Origin: Paraglaciecola marina
GTDB taxonomy: Bacteria > Pseudomonadota > Gammaproteobacteria > Enterobacterales > Alteromonadaceae
DNA: 64,000 nt
Assembly: GCF_004360155.1 (NCBI RefSeq)
Contig: NZ_ML178721.1
Coordinates: 186,001-250,000, forward strand
Direction of reading: 5' to 3'
The notes beneath the pieces are model-generated. The model ran no database searches and was not told where the DNA came from. It worked only from the letters and a program-made list of their open reading frames with translations. The first letter of the stretch is position 1. Each line of letters opens with the position of its first letter. Below are positions 36,668-46,678 of this stretch, in pieces. Position numbers and translations under genes: made by a program.

Positions 36668-37293
36668 AAATTTTCATGCTTATTATCTAAACTATTAATA
36701 GTGATTTTTCTCTTCTCCGACATGCCAAAAATTAAATAATGTATGAGTGGATTGATAGGGGTCAGTGCAACGTCAAAGTATGCTGCCAAATAAGCCTTGG
36801 TTGAAAATGCAGGTGAGGGATCATATAAACTGCAATAGCCATGCAATAGATAATGTTCAGCCAGTTGCATGGGATTACCTTCGATATTATAGTTTTCGCT
36901 ATACCATTTAGGATCGAATAAATTACTTGATAAAATTAGTTCTGCATCTTTGTCTATTGCCGACTTATTTATAGCGAAACGTCCTAATAGTTTTTTACAA
37001 AATAATTTTATCTTTCGGTATGCTCCTGAGCTATAACGACTTTCGATCGTTTGCTTCGAAATCGTCGAAGCCACTGCAATGTAGCTAGACTCATCAAATG
37101 TGTTTATACGTCTGATTTTTGTTTTAAAACCGCTGCCCAACAAACGCGCTCTGCGAGAGCGTGATGTTTTCTGGAGGAAGATTTCAGGATATACATTTTT
37201 GAAATTCGATTGAGTTAACTCGGTAAATTCATTCCGAAATTCATGTTCTTGCTCAAAAGCAGCACCAAATAAGCGAAACTCCCTATTTTCCAT
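36664..37293 (-). CDS. Small protein with two WYL-YPDV-type modules
   Basis: The 209-residue protein has a basic N-terminal half without known motifs. The C-terminal half (about 110-200) holds two copies of the locus-specific module: WYSENYNIEGNPMQLAEHYL and AYLAAYFDVALTPINPLIHY, each closed by a GY/GM segment. The second copy keeps the PLIHY and GMSEKRK ending seen in the protein at 14187. It is the first gene of the minus-strand unit and overlaps the 703-residue GT2 gene by 4 nt (ATGA). Function is unknown; it may be a targeting or scaffold partner. Confidence 0.65.
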   Translation of the reverse strand: MENREFRLFGAAFEQEHEFRNEFTELTQSNFKNVYPEIFLQKTSRSRRARLLGSGFKTKIRRINTFDESSYIAVASTISKQTIESRYSSGAYRKIKLFCKKLLGRFAINKSAIDKDAELILSSNLFDPKWYSENYNIEGNPMQLAEHYLLHGYCSLYDPSPAFSTKAYLAAYFDVALTPINPLIHYLIFGMSEKRKITINSLDNKHENL

Positions 37294-37754
37294 TATAACT
37301 TTTTCCTAAATATTTAAAGCTAGAAAGTGATTGATTGTTCGAGTTTAATTAACAATGAGAGCCTATCAATTCACAAATTTACTAGGATGAGAGGCGAACT
37401 GTGATTTTTCTGCTTTAAGCTAAATTCACAAGTAAATATTGACTAATATAAAGGTAGCGGATACTACTATACGTTCATCTACAATGTACATAACCTTGAC
37501 CAAGTCTTAAAGTTTTTCTGCCTTGAAATTTATAATACTTGGCGATATTTATACAGTGGTAAATTTAACTAATGGCAAGTTGATGGGCTGCCAGTTAATT
37601 TTGTCTATTCTTATCATTTTTTCGATCAGATAAACTGCATTTATCTATTCGTCATTGAAGCACTCAACTAATTCTCTACCAATTTATGAGGCATAAAATA
37701 CTTCTTCTAAGCCATTATTGAAGATAGTATTGCCTTATCAGTGTATTTTTATCG
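37294..37754. other. 461-bp divergent gene-free gap
   Basis: AT-rich sequence lies between a minus-strand unit and a plus-strand unit. It should carry promoters for both, but no pair of -35/-10 boxes is convincing. No ORF, hairpin with T-run or repeat of note was seen. Confidence 0.5.
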
Positions 37755-38894
37755 TTGGAATTCTGCTTTATTAATTCCTTAACAAATAGGTTTACTATTT
37801 TGATATTGAGATTGTTGTCTGACTACACATTTATTAATTCAACAGAAGAGTTTGCTAGCCAGAAAATAAAAGAACTTTTGCCCGACTCGAATAATTATGT
37901 TTATATTGACTTTCCTTGGAGTGATTTATTTGAGTCAGGTGAAAACTTAAACCATTTTAATGGTCTAGATAGTTGGCAACATGCAGTGGCTAGTTTAAAA
38001 AATATATTGTTTGAATTAAAGCCTAGTAAAGTCGTTACATCTTGCGCTCATAGTGGTCTATTACAGCACCTTTCTTTAATGGAAAATATTGGTATTACAC
38101 AAGTTTATTGGACTGAGGCAATTTGGCTTGATTCTATAGTTAACCAAAATAACAAAATCGTTCTTAAGTACCTTCCCCATAAGTCTAACTTCTCTGATGT
38201 CGAACAAATGTATGACAAGTGCAATTTGTTTGCAGTTAAATTAATGCATTTCAATTTCTCCCCTTCATTGCAAGCTAATTATAAGTATCAAAATTTGGAT
38301 ATCTCTAATGGTGATTTGTCTGCTTTGCCGAGTTCATATTTTTGCTTTATTGATTCAGATGTGGATGGTTCTTCTCAATTACTGTGGGATTGTATAGAGT
38401 GTAGCGTTATTCCAGTTTTTTTGAAAAAAATGCACCTCGTGCATGCAGAGTTATGGCAGTCTGCAAGTTTAACTTTTGAATTAGAGTTGAATGATAGTAA
38501 TGACATTTTTGAAAAATGTCGGGCAATTATTGAAACAAAAAATTGTTTGGACAGCTATTTACAAGGAATAAAGCAATTAAGATTTCTTTACGGTCGCAGT
38601 ATGTTTGTCTACGACATCATAGATGACTTGGTAACTAAAACTAGCATGGGGCTAGATAATGTGGTTTTTTTAATTGATTTGATAGTTTCCTCTAAAAAGA
38701 TAGAAGTGGGTTCTATTTTTCATACAAGCTTAGTTAGTAAATTACTTTTGCACCCTGAAGAAGTAAGAAACCTAATGGACGACGAAATAATGTGGGCCAA
38801 GATAAAGAGTGTTTTAAATTTGAATAAATTAGATAATGGCGAGTTACTTGGTGCTATCGCGAACCAATTTAACTATTCATGGTTAAAAAACTAA
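37755..38894 (+). CDS. Unrecognised protein of the glycan locus, GT-B-like hints
   Basis: The 379-residue protein starts at a TTG codon in an AT-rich context; other starts are possible. I do not recognise its family. The segment SSQLLWDCIECSVIPVFLKK recalls the exostosin or fucosyltransferase core, where a W/F-E-A-hydrophobic-x-x-G-x-I-P-V pattern marks the donor site. The N-terminal part (VTSCAHSGLLQHLSL) has a Rossmann-like alternation. It lies 10 nt upstream of the GT10-like gene on the same strand, so a related glycosyltransferase is plausible but unproven. Confidence 0.6.
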   Translation: MEFCFINSLTNRFTILILRLLSDYTFINSTEEFASQKIKELLPDSNNYVYIDFPWSDLFESGENLNHFNGLDSWQHAVASLKNILFELKPSKVVTSCAHSGLLQHLSLMENIGITQVYWTEAIWLDSIVNQNNKIVLKYLPHKSNFSDVEQMYDKCNLFAVKLMHFNFSPSLQANYKYQNLDISNGDLSALPSSYFCFIDSDVDGSSQLLWDCIECSVIPVFLKKMHLVHAELWQSASLTFELELNDSNDIFEKCRAIIETKNCLDSYLQGIKQLRFLYGRSMFVYDIIDDLVTKTSMGLDNVVFLIDLIVSSKKIEVGSIFHTSLVSKLLLHPEEVRNLMDDEIMWAKIKSVLNLNKLDNGELLGAIANQFNYSWLKN

Positions 38895-38904
38895 GGGGAG
38901 CGAA

Positions 38905-39939
38905 TTGAAGATTAGGTGTATTTTATTAGGTAGGCACTCTAATCGTACACCTATGGTGTATTCCGCCTATAAAAAGGTTTTTTCAAATAAAATTGAGTTT
39001 GTGAGTAATATTGATAAAGCTCATGTGGTTATACTTGGTTTTGTGGTTGATTTAAATGGTCTAAAAGAAACTTTAATTACTGCCCAAAGAAAAAATCCTA
39101 GTTTAAAAATCGTAGTGATTTCTGAGGAGTTACTTTGGGATACTATCGGTGGAGGTCGTTTTTGGGAAAAGTATTCGAACATTGAAATTAGTAATCATGT
39201 TTTTCATTTTTGGAATTTAAACCATGTCACCACTGATATATATAATTTCCATAATATTCCTTATTATCTAACGACAGACAACCACTATTTTAGTCGTTAT
39301 TCAGCTATGTTTGCCATGAATGTAAAGCAAACAGCGAATATTTATAAATCAATTTGGCAAAAGGCTAAGTATCAATCTGTTTTTCTAATGCAAAAAAGGT
39401 TTGAAGACAAATATGATGTGACAAACCCTGCCTATAATATTAAAGGTTTATGTCGTTATCGCAGTGCTGTGGCGCAAAATTGGCCCGATAATTCGAAAGT
39501 AATTAGTGGGTTTGGGTGGGGAGTTGACTCAAAGCGACAAGATTTACCTGACTGGCACTTGGATAAGATCACGACATTTAATCGACAGACTCAGTGCTTT
39601 TCTGCAGTTGAGAATACCCATCAGAAGTATTACATCACAGAAAAAATCTTCGATGCATTTGCTTTAAGTGCTATTCCGCTATACTTCGCCAACTCAGAAC
39701 ATCGTATTTACGAAATTGTTAAGCCCAACAGTTTTATAAATCTATTTGGGGTAGAATCACTTGGTTCATGTTTGTCTGCCTTTAATAACGCTATGAACTG
39801 TATTGATTTAGATTCTTATGTTTCTGCTCAAATTAGGTTGTCTGTTTTATTTTCAAAACCAATATTACTTGCAATGGAACGTGCCAGAGTCGTCGCAGAA
39901 ATTTATTCTGAATTAATTCAAATAATGGATTCGGCGTAA
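38905..39939 (+). CDS. GT10-like (fucosyltransferase-type) protein
   Basis: The 344-residue protein starts at TTG 38905 with a strong AAGGGGAG site just upstream. Its C-terminal half has the segment AVENTHQKYYITEKIFDAF (about 233-251) followed by ALSAIPLYF. This matches the alpha-1,3-fucosyltransferase core FENS…DYITEKL…G.VPV. No GDP-fucose synthesis genes are in the window, so the donor may come from elsewhere or be another sugar. The gene is paired with the unrecognised gene before it. Confidence 0.7.
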   Translation: MKIRCILLGRHSNRTPMVYSAYKKVFSNKIEFVSNIDKAHVVILGFVVDLNGLKETLITAQRKNPSLKIVVISEELLWDTIGGGRFWEKYSNIEISNHVFHFWNLNHVTTDIYNFHNIPYYLTTDNHYFSRYSAMFAMNVKQTANIYKSIWQKAKYQSVFLMQKRFEDKYDVTNPAYNIKGLCRYRSAVAQNWPDNSKVISGFGWGVDSKRQDLPDWHLDKITTFNRQTQCFSAVENTHQKYYITEKIFDAFALSAIPLYFANSEHRIYEIVKPNSFINLFGVESLGSCLSAFNNAMNCIDLDSYVSAQIRLSVLFSKPILLAMERARVVAEIYSELIQIMDSA

Positions 39940-40124
39940 ATTAATAAGAAGACAAAACGGGTCATTGAAACCTTGGGGGATACTGTATTATAGCTAATTA
40001 AATACTGGTTTCATTAATTAGCGAAAAAGTTTGCAGCAAGTAAATACCATACACTGTGATAGTTGAGTTAATTGTCCGGTTCTGTAACTTTGAATTAAAA
40101 TGTTGGGAGAAATAGTATTTAAAA

Positions 40125-42923
40125 ATGGTTATTGAACTGAATATAAAGGTTGACCAATATTTTGATTCTAATTGGTACCTTAAGTCATATCCAGATGTGG
40201 CAACTGCGGGGGTAGAACCATTACAACACTACATTAAATTTGGGCGAAGCGAAGGACGTTTGCCATTTAGAGTTGAGGCCTTTGAGCTAGAGAAAGAGTT
40301 ATGGGCTGCTATCAACACTAGTGAATTAGAAAAGAAATTATTGGCATTGTTTATTCATTCCAACAACTATAATAGTGCGATCTCGGGATGGGTGCTAGCC
40401 CGTTGGTATGGCAGTTGTAGAAAGTGGGATTTGGTAGAACAATATTTACCTAAAACCTTAAAGGACCCACTGGCGTTATATCTAATCGCCCATCAAGGTC
40501 CATATCTGTTGTTGTTTGACGCATATTATTGGCAGGGTAAATTGAGCGCTGCGCAAGCCTTACTTAACGATAATACCTGGCTAAAATCTAACAACAAGTT
40601 ACTAGCTCAAAATATACTGCTTGATAATAAGAGTAGAGTGGATGATTTAACTGAACTGTTTGCCAATAACCAACTTTTGGGTGTAAGTGTTAAACATCCA
40701 GAAAAGCCTCTAGGATTAGATAATTTAGTTGGGCTGAACGTACCTCTTAGCAAAATGTTAAAAGATATTTTGCAACCATTAGTTAGCATTATCATTCCAT
40801 GCTTTAATGCGCAAAATTTTATAAAAACAGCAATAACGAGCTTGCTAAATCAGACGTGGAAAAAACTTGAAATTATCATAGTCGATGATGCTTCCTGTGA
40901 TGACTCATGGCAAGTTTTGCAATCTATATCAAAGCAAGACAAAAGAATTAAGTTATTGCGTCACTACGTCAATTTAGGTGCATATCGAGCGCGAAATTAT
41001 GGACTTAGTTTAGCCAAGGGCAAGTATATCACTGTGCACGATATTGATGATTGGTCGCACCCACAAAAAATTGAATGCCAAGTTAATGGGCTACGACAAA
41101 AACGCAATGCTATTGCATCCGTTTCACATTGGGTTAGAGCTGACGATAAATTAAGGTTTCAATGTTGGCGGATGGAAGATGGTTGGATTTATCGAAATGT
41201 ATCGTCTCTGATGTTTAAGAGGTCGGTATTTCGTCTCTTGGGATATTGGGATAATGTGTCCGTGAATGCTGATACTGAATATTATCACCGTATTTTGGCA
41301 TCTTATGGTGTTAATTCCATTGTCGAGGTTTTACCTGGTATACCGCTTTCTTTTGGGAGGGCAACAAATGAATCCTTATCTCAAACCAAAACGAGTCATT
41401 TAAGAACTCAATTTAAAGGGTTGCGAAAGGACTATCATGACGCAGCCGTTGCCTGGCATAAGACTCATAAAAAGCTGTATCTTAGTCGCTTACCTAATCA
41501 GCGACCTTTCGCAGTTCCTCCGGCAATGCTGAGAGGTAATCATGCCCAAAGAAAGCATAACTTAACGCTACTTTTGCAAAGCAGCGAACTGTTTGACCGA
41601 ACATGGTATTTGAAGCGGTATCCAGATATTGCCAAGTCGGGAGTCGAGCCCGTTGCACATTTTATTAATAATGGTATTCACGAGGCCAGAGACTGCAACC
41701 CTGTGATAAGTATTAGTGGGCAGACCTATCTCCATAAAACTAATAAATTAGCGGTTATTGAACATCTGCTGAACGAAAGTCATCTGCCAGAGTGCACTGA
41801 ACTTGAAGGCGAAATCCTTTTCCATGACGATAAGCCCACCATTTTATGTGTCGGCCATATGGTGTCAGAACATACTTTTGGTGCTGAGAGGAGTTTTTTG
41901 GACACACTTAAGATGTTTTCGCAAAGTGATTTTAATATTATTGTTGTTTTGCCTAATGCAGAAAACGTCGATTATGTAGAAAACGTCTCTGCATTATGTA
42001 GCAAAGTTATTTTTCAACCTATGCAGTGGTGGAACGCAAATAGAGACACAGATGAAAAGGTAGTTGATGCTTTTAGTCAAATTATTGAACAGCTGAATAT
42101 TGCACTTGTTTATGCAAATACCCTTGTTTTGTCAGAGCCATTGAACGCAGCGACTAGAAACAACCGAAAGACGGTTATGCATATTCGTGAGTTACCCCTC
42201 AATGATCCGGATTTGTGTGAAGCATTGGGGGCAGATGCTGAAACTGTTAGGAATCATTGTTTAAAAAGTAGTGACTATTTTATTGCTAACTCTTTGGCTG
42301 TATTGAATTTCATTGATTTGAAAAATCGAGCTTTTCTAATTCCGAATGTTATTGACATTGATGTTACTACGTCAAAACTACCTAGCGTTAAACTTCCTGT
42401 TATTGCTTCTTTGCTCAGCAGTAATCTACCTAAAAAAGGTATTGAAGATCTACTAAAAGTTGCGGAGTTGTGTGAGGCTAGACAGTTTCCTATTGAGTTT
42501 CATATTTATGGGCCTGAAAATGAACATACAGTGAATTGGAAAAAACAGGCGAGCTTACAAAATTTAAAATGGAAAGGTTATTGCCAGAGTTCCTTTGAAG
42601 CACTTAAAGATACCGATATCTTACTAAATTTATCTCACTTCCAGGAGTCTTTTGGTCGCACGGTGATAGAAGGTATGGCGAGCGGTTGTGCCGTTGTTGC
42701 ATATGAATGGGGGGCTATTCCTGAACTAGTTGATGAAAAAAATGGTATTTTAGTTCCCTTTAAAGATATTGATGGTGTCGTCAACGCTCTGGGCTTGCTG
42801 ATAAATGAGCCAAGCCTGATTGTAAAACTTGGTGCGAATGGCAGAAGTAAAGCAGTGGAAGGCTATAGTTATCAAAAAGTTAAACCAAGCATGTTAAGTG
42901 CTTTTCAGCAAATTTTAAAATAG
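40125..42923 (+). CDS. Bifunctional GT2-GT4 glycosyltransferase with WYL-YPDV modules
   Basis: The 932-residue protein has four visible parts. First is a WYLKSYPDVATAGVEPLQHY module (about 17-50). Second, a helical region leads to a GT2 domain starting PLVSIIIPCFN (about 217) with VDDASCDDSW and a HDIDDW metal site. Third is another module, WYLKRYPDIAKSGVEPVAHF (about 497-530). Fourth is a C-terminal GT4 domain (about 565-930), with the EX7E pair at Glu841 and Glu849 (ESFGRTVIE) and GCAVVAYEWGAIPELV. Two transferase domains in one chain suggest addition of two successive sugars. It stands as a separate unit 185 nt after the GT10-like gene. Confidence 0.85.
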   Translation: MVIELNIKVDQYFDSNWYLKSYPDVATAGVEPLQHYIKFGRSEGRLPFRVEAFELEKELWAAINTSELEKKLLALFIHSNNYNSAISGWVLARWYGSCRKWDLVEQYLPKTLKDPLALYLIAHQGPYLLLFDAYYWQGKLSAAQALLNDNTWLKSNNKLLAQNILLDNKSRVDDLTELFANNQLLGVSVKHPEKPLGLDNLVGLNVPLSKMLKDILQPLVSIIIPCFNAQNFIKTAITSLLNQTWKKLEIIIVDDASCDDSWQVLQSISKQDKRIKLLRHYVNLGAYRARNYGLSLAKGKYITVHDIDDWSHPQKIECQVNGLRQKRNAIASVSHWVRADDKLRFQCWRMEDGWIYRNVSSLMFKRSVFRLLGYWDNVSVNADTEYYHRILASYGVNSIVEVLPGIPLSFGRATNESLSQTKTSHLRTQFKGLRKDYHDAAVAWHKTHKKLYLSRLPNQRPFAVPPAMLRGNHAQRKHNLTLLLQSSELFDRTWYLKRYPDIAKSGVEPVAHFINNGIHEARDCNPVISISGQTYLHKTNKLAVIEHLLNESHLPECTELEGEILFHDDKPTILCVGHMVSEHTFGAERSFLDTLKMFSQSDFNIIVVLPNAENVDYVENVSALCSKVIFQPMQWWNANRDTDEKVVDAFSQIIEQLNIALVYANTLVLSEPLNAATRNNRKTVMHIRELPLNDPDLCEALGADAETVRNHCLKSSDYFIANSLAVLNFIDLKNRAFLIPNVIDIDVTTSKLPSVKLPVIASLLSSNLPKKGIEDLLKVAELCEARQFPIEFHIYGPENEHTVNWKKQASLQNLKWKGYCQSSFEALKDTDILLNLSHFQESFGRTVIEGMASGCAVVAYEWGAIPELVDEKNGILVPFKDIDGVVNALGLLINEPSLIVKLGANGRSKAVEGYSYQKVKPSMLSAFQQILK

Positions 42924-43003
42924 TATCAAAACATCAATTTATATTTCCATAATAGAAAATATATCAGTTAGATGTTCGTAATCGTATTCAGTTAAGAGGT
43001 TGT

Positions 43004-44743
43004 GTGGTTAAAAAATATATAATGATAGGAGTGAAGTCCATGGTTGGATGCATACCTGAATCAATTCGAAATAAGGTTAAGCGCTGGCCATGGTTAACTT
43101 CTTTGTATAGTCGCAACCTCCAAAAAAGCGGCTTATCATACGGTATTCCATCAAAGAAAAAGATCGCTAAGCTATATGAAGGGCTTATATCTAAGCAAAA
43201 TATTTCATTGAAAGATATGACATTAGGTACTCCTTTTAACGTTGTAGTGGTAGTTAACGGAAATTCAAGTTTACTTAATTTTACCTTGGAATACTTGGCG
43301 GATATAAACACAATAGAAACTGTTTTTCTTTTGGTAAAAGATGAAGAAAACGTCAATTATAACCTTAATAACTTTACTGCTAATCTTGAAGTTGTGTCGG
43401 AAAGTTCACTTGATTTTTCTAGTGATGCCGAAAGAGAAATTAATAACTTCTTAGTAATAAACGCTGGTGACGCTTTGCACCCTTTAATTGGAGGAGTTGT
43501 TTCAGCGTTTTTAAATTCTAGCTCTTCAATTGGCTATTTTGACAGTGACAGCATAACTTCTTCGGGAAAAAGGCACTCACCCAAACTACATAGTGACTGG
43601 AATCCCGATTTATTGTTAAGTACGGGCTATATCAATACTGGGCTTTGGTTTCGCTCGAACAGAGTATTTGCTAAACAAGCGCGTTTAGAGGTTAGTCTGA
43701 CTAGTATTGCTGACTTCCTAGCTAGTATTTATCTAGATGAGTTAGATATGATAATAGGGCACCTACCTTACGTGGTCGTCCATTCACAAGCTGCCGCTGA
43801 TAAAAGTAGCTTCCCTCTGGGGCCAACAACCATTATTAAAGTCTCTAAATATGCAAAGGTCACTAAGCATGCTCAATACCCAATTTTAAAATTGCTTTGG
43901 CATACAGAAACAAGCTCCTTAGTGAGTTTAATTATTCCGACTAGAAATTCACGTCAACTTGTTAAAGTATGTGTTGAGTCTATATTGACGAAGACCACTT
44001 ATCGAAACTTTGAAATATTATTGGTTGATAATCAATCAGACGAACAAGAAAGTCTTGATTACTTCAATGAGTTAAATAAACATCCACAAATTAAAGTGCT
44101 TCAATATGATCAAAAGTTTAATTACTCGGCAATAAATAATTTCGCAGTCACTCATGCTTCGGGTGAAATTATAGGGTTAATAAACAATGATATAGAAGTG
44201 ATAGAGCCAGACTGGTTAACTTATATGGTGAATCAAGTAAGTCGAGATGAAATTGGCTGCGTTGGAGCAAAGCTACTTTATCCTGATGGACGAATTCAAC
44301 ATGCAGGTGTCGTTATGGGCTACGGCGGAGGTGCAGGGCATGCTCATAAGTACTTTCCTCGAGAACATAGCGGCTATTTAAATCGTTTAGCCGCCACAAA
44401 CTGTTTCAGTGCTGTGACTGCGGCGTGCCTGTTGGTTAAAAAGAGTGATTATTTAGCTGTAAATGGTTTAGATGAAATTAATTTGGAAGTGGCTTTTAAT
44501 GACGTTGATTTCTGTCTTAAAGTATTGAGTTTAGGAAGGCGGAATCTCTATTGTGCAGAAGCTATTTTATTTCATTATGAGTCAGTATCCAGAGGTTTCG
44601 ACGACACGGTTGAAAAGCGTGATAGATTTGAAAAAGAACTAAATTATTTACAAAAAAACTGGGCAAGTATCATTGAACATGATCCCGCCTATAGTCCCAA
44701 TTTAACATTGAGAAGAGAAAACTTCTCGATAAAAGAGTGTTGA
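43004..44743 (+). CDS. GT2 glycosyltransferase with N-terminal extension
   Basis: The 579-residue protein starts at GTG 43004 with an AAGAGG site. Residues 1-300 include a degenerate transferase-like region (FNVVVVVNGNSSLLNFTLEY near 74). Residues 305-570 are a clear GT2 domain: LVSLIIPTRNSRQLV, LLVDNQSDE, LINNDIEV (metal site), GCVGAKLLYPDGRIQHAGVV and FNDVDFCLKV. The YPDGRIQHAGV and FNDVDFC segments place it near rhamnosyl-/galactosyltransferases of O-antigen loci. It is 5 nt upstream of the next gene on the same strand. Confidence 0.82.
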   Translation: MVKKYIMIGVKSMVGCIPESIRNKVKRWPWLTSLYSRNLQKSGLSYGIPSKKKIAKLYEGLISKQNISLKDMTLGTPFNVVVVVNGNSSLLNFTLEYLADINTIETVFLLVKDEENVNYNLNNFTANLEVVSESSLDFSSDAEREINNFLVINAGDALHPLIGGVVSAFLNSSSSIGYFDSDSITSSGKRHSPKLHSDWNPDLLLSTGYINTGLWFRSNRVFAKQARLEVSLTSIADFLASIYLDELDMIIGHLPYVVVHSQAAADKSSFPLGPTTIIKVSKYAKVTKHAQYPILKLLWHTETSSLVSLIIPTRNSRQLVKVCVESILTKTTYRNFEILLVDNQSDEQESLDYFNELNKHPQIKVLQYDQKFNYSAINNFAVTHASGEIIGLINNDIEVIEPDWLTYMVNQVSRDEIGCVGAKLLYPDGRIQHAGVVMGYGGGAGHAHKYFPREHSGYLNRLAATNCFSAVTAACLLVKKSDYLAVNGLDEINLEVAFNDVDFCLKVLSLGRRNLYCAEAILFHYESVSRGFDDTVEKRDRFEKELNYLQKNWASIIEHDPAYSPNLTLRRENFSIKEC

Positions 44744-44747
44744 TAAA

Positions 44748-45881
44748 TTGAGTTTAAAAAAATTATTCAGATTTAGGTTCAGTATTTATCTCTCTTACCG
44801 TAAAGCCTTTAAATATTTGTTTTGGTTATGGATTTTAATCAACAAGTGCATTAGGAAGAGAAAGCCTTATAGAGTAAAGCTAGTCGCAATTGCAAAAAAT
44901 GAAGCTTGCTATTTACCTGAGTGGTTGGCCCATCATCAATACTTTGGCTTTGACTATATTTCAGTCTATGTAAATAACACCACTGATAATACTAATAATA
45001 TAATTCGCAAATTAAGCTCAGTAAAGCATATTGAGTTTTGTGATGGAGATGAGTATTTTCAACCAGATATAAATGTACCGCAGACTCATATATATCAGCG
45101 TGAATTAAAGCGTAGTAAGAAGCAGGGGTTTTCTCATGTCATGTTTTTAGATATAGATGAATTTTGGACACCGAAAGATTTAAAAACTACCATTCATGAC
45201 TTCTTGAAACAAAAGACTACAGATGTAGTTTGTTTCGAATGGTTAAATCGAACTAACGAAGCTAAACCTTTTCTGCCAACAATAGAAAAGAAGATAGACG
45301 GAATTAAAGGCAATCATGTAAAATCACTTGTTTCTACGCATATTTTACTTGAGGCTATTAACCCTCACAACATATTGGGTTATAAAATTAAGCATCAATT
45401 GGCGGATGGTAGTAGATATCTCGTAGATGAAAATAATTTCGCAAAGATAAGCCCAGAAGAAATAAAATCCCCTTTAAAAGATATTTTTATTTTACATCGA
45501 ATGTTTCGCAGCCAAGAGGAATATGTGGCGCTATTACTGCGAGGAAGGCCCATCCAAAATCGACCTTTCGCAGATATATTTAAGACGAATAGAAGTGGGT
45601 ATATACCTCGTAAACCTAAAGCGTCAATATCATTTGACAGTAATGTTTTCGGTGAATATAAGCGCTTTATCGAAAAATTTTTTACTAATTATAAGTTGAA
45701 TGAAGAAATTGAATTAGGCAGAGCGTTTGTGATGGAAAAAAGAGAACAGGTTTCACAAGTTATTATCGACTCGCCTTTTGAAGTCCTCCCTATCTTATCT
45801 AAAATTTTTACCCGAGTGACACTGCCTGACGTTGTATCTGCGTTAAAAACAAAACAAAGCAGTTGCAAGTCTAACAATTAA
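44748..45881 (+). CDS. GT92/GT2-like glycosyltransferase (Glyco_tranf_2_4 type)
   Basis: The 377-residue protein starts at a TTG 5 nt after the previous gene. After a basic, hydrophobic N-terminus it shows VAIAKNEACYLPEWLAHHQY (46-65), GFDYISVYVNNTTDNT and the metal-binding FLDIDEFW (133-140). This is the signature set of the PF13704/GT92 group. The N-terminal LFWLWILINK may be a membrane-associated helix. Sugar specificity is unknown. Confidence 0.8.
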   Translation: MSLKKLFRFRFSIYLSYRKAFKYLFWLWILINKCIRKRKPYRVKLVAIAKNEACYLPEWLAHHQYFGFDYISVYVNNTTDNTNNIIRKLSSVKHIEFCDGDEYFQPDINVPQTHIYQRELKRSKKQGFSHVMFLDIDEFWTPKDLKTTIHDFLKQKTTDVVCFEWLNRTNEAKPFLPTIEKKIDGIKGNHVKSLVSTHILLEAINPHNILGYKIKHQLADGSRYLVDENNFAKISPEEIKSPLKDIFILHRMFRSQEEYVALLLRGRPIQNRPFADIFKTNRSGYIPRKPKASISFDSNVFGEYKRFIEKFFTNYKLNEEIELGRAFVMEKREQVSQVIIDSPFEVLPILSKIFTRVTLPDVVSALKTKQSSCKSNN

Positions 45882-45985
45882 CGACAGTGCTACTGCGACA
45901 GGAAATATAGACACATTACCTGTAAATTCAGAATAGGAAGTTTCATAGATACTTACTAACCTTTAAAATTAAATGAAATGCAAAA

Positions 45986-46678
45986 ATGAATTTATTATCG
46001 AACATATTAAAAATACTAAAATTTAAATCAGATGGACGGAGTTCAGTGACCTGGTTATCTCACCATATCCCTAAAACTGCAGGAACATCATTAAAGTTGG
46101 GGTATGCCAGTGCTTTTGGAAATAATGCTGTAAAATATCTATATGCGCCAGATGAGGTGAAAGTTATTGGTCGTGGTGAAAGTATTCGTCTGCCATACGG
46201 TACACGAATACTCCATGGACACTTTCATGCCCACCCTGAGCAAATAGAGCTATATCCAAATGCTAAAAGAATAGTTTGGGTAAGAGATCCTGTAGAGCGA
46301 GCTTGGTCTCTTCTTGGACATTTATTGGCAGTGCAAAAATCTAAAGAAGAGTTTCAAATAATTTACAAAGAGTTTGGTGAAAATATAGAAAAAAATAAGT
46401 TAGACGTGTTTGAGTTTTTTTTAACGCACCCTCGTTTACAAATATTAAATAGACCCTATCAGAATCATTTTTCTAAAGTGCCTATAAACGATTTTCATTT
46501 TGTTGGGCGTACTCACTGTTATACCGAAGATTTGCAACGTTTATCACAATTAATGGGGGCAGAGATTCCACTTCTTGAGAAAAATGTTAGATCGTCTGGA
46601 AAAGGTTTGCCTAAAAATAGAGGTTCGTATCAAGAACTCTTGGTAAAAGAGTACGAAATTGTAGATGACTTTCTTTAA
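45986..46678 (+). CDS. Sulfotransferase, family 2-like
   Basis: The 230-residue protein has the 5'-phosphosulfate loop HIPKTAGTS (27-35) and 3'-phosphate motif VRDPVERAWSLL (99-110), then GRTHCYTEDLQRL near residue 176, a segment also seen in eukaryotic carbohydrate sulfotransferases. It lies 104 nt after the GT92-like gene. It is the seventh sulfotransferase-like gene in the locus and the most distant from the main cluster, close to ugd/galU. Confidence 0.85.
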   Translation: MNLLSNILKILKFKSDGRSSVTWLSHHIPKTAGTSLKLGYASAFGNNAVKYLYAPDEVKVIGRGESIRLPYGTRILHGHFHAHPEQIELYPNAKRIVWVRDPVERAWSLLGHLLAVQKSKEEFQIIYKEFGENIEKNKLDVFEFFLTHPRLQILNRPYQNHFSKVPINDFHFVGRTHCYTEDLQRLSQLMGAEIPLLEKNVRSSGKGLPKNRGSYQELLVKEYEIVDDFL

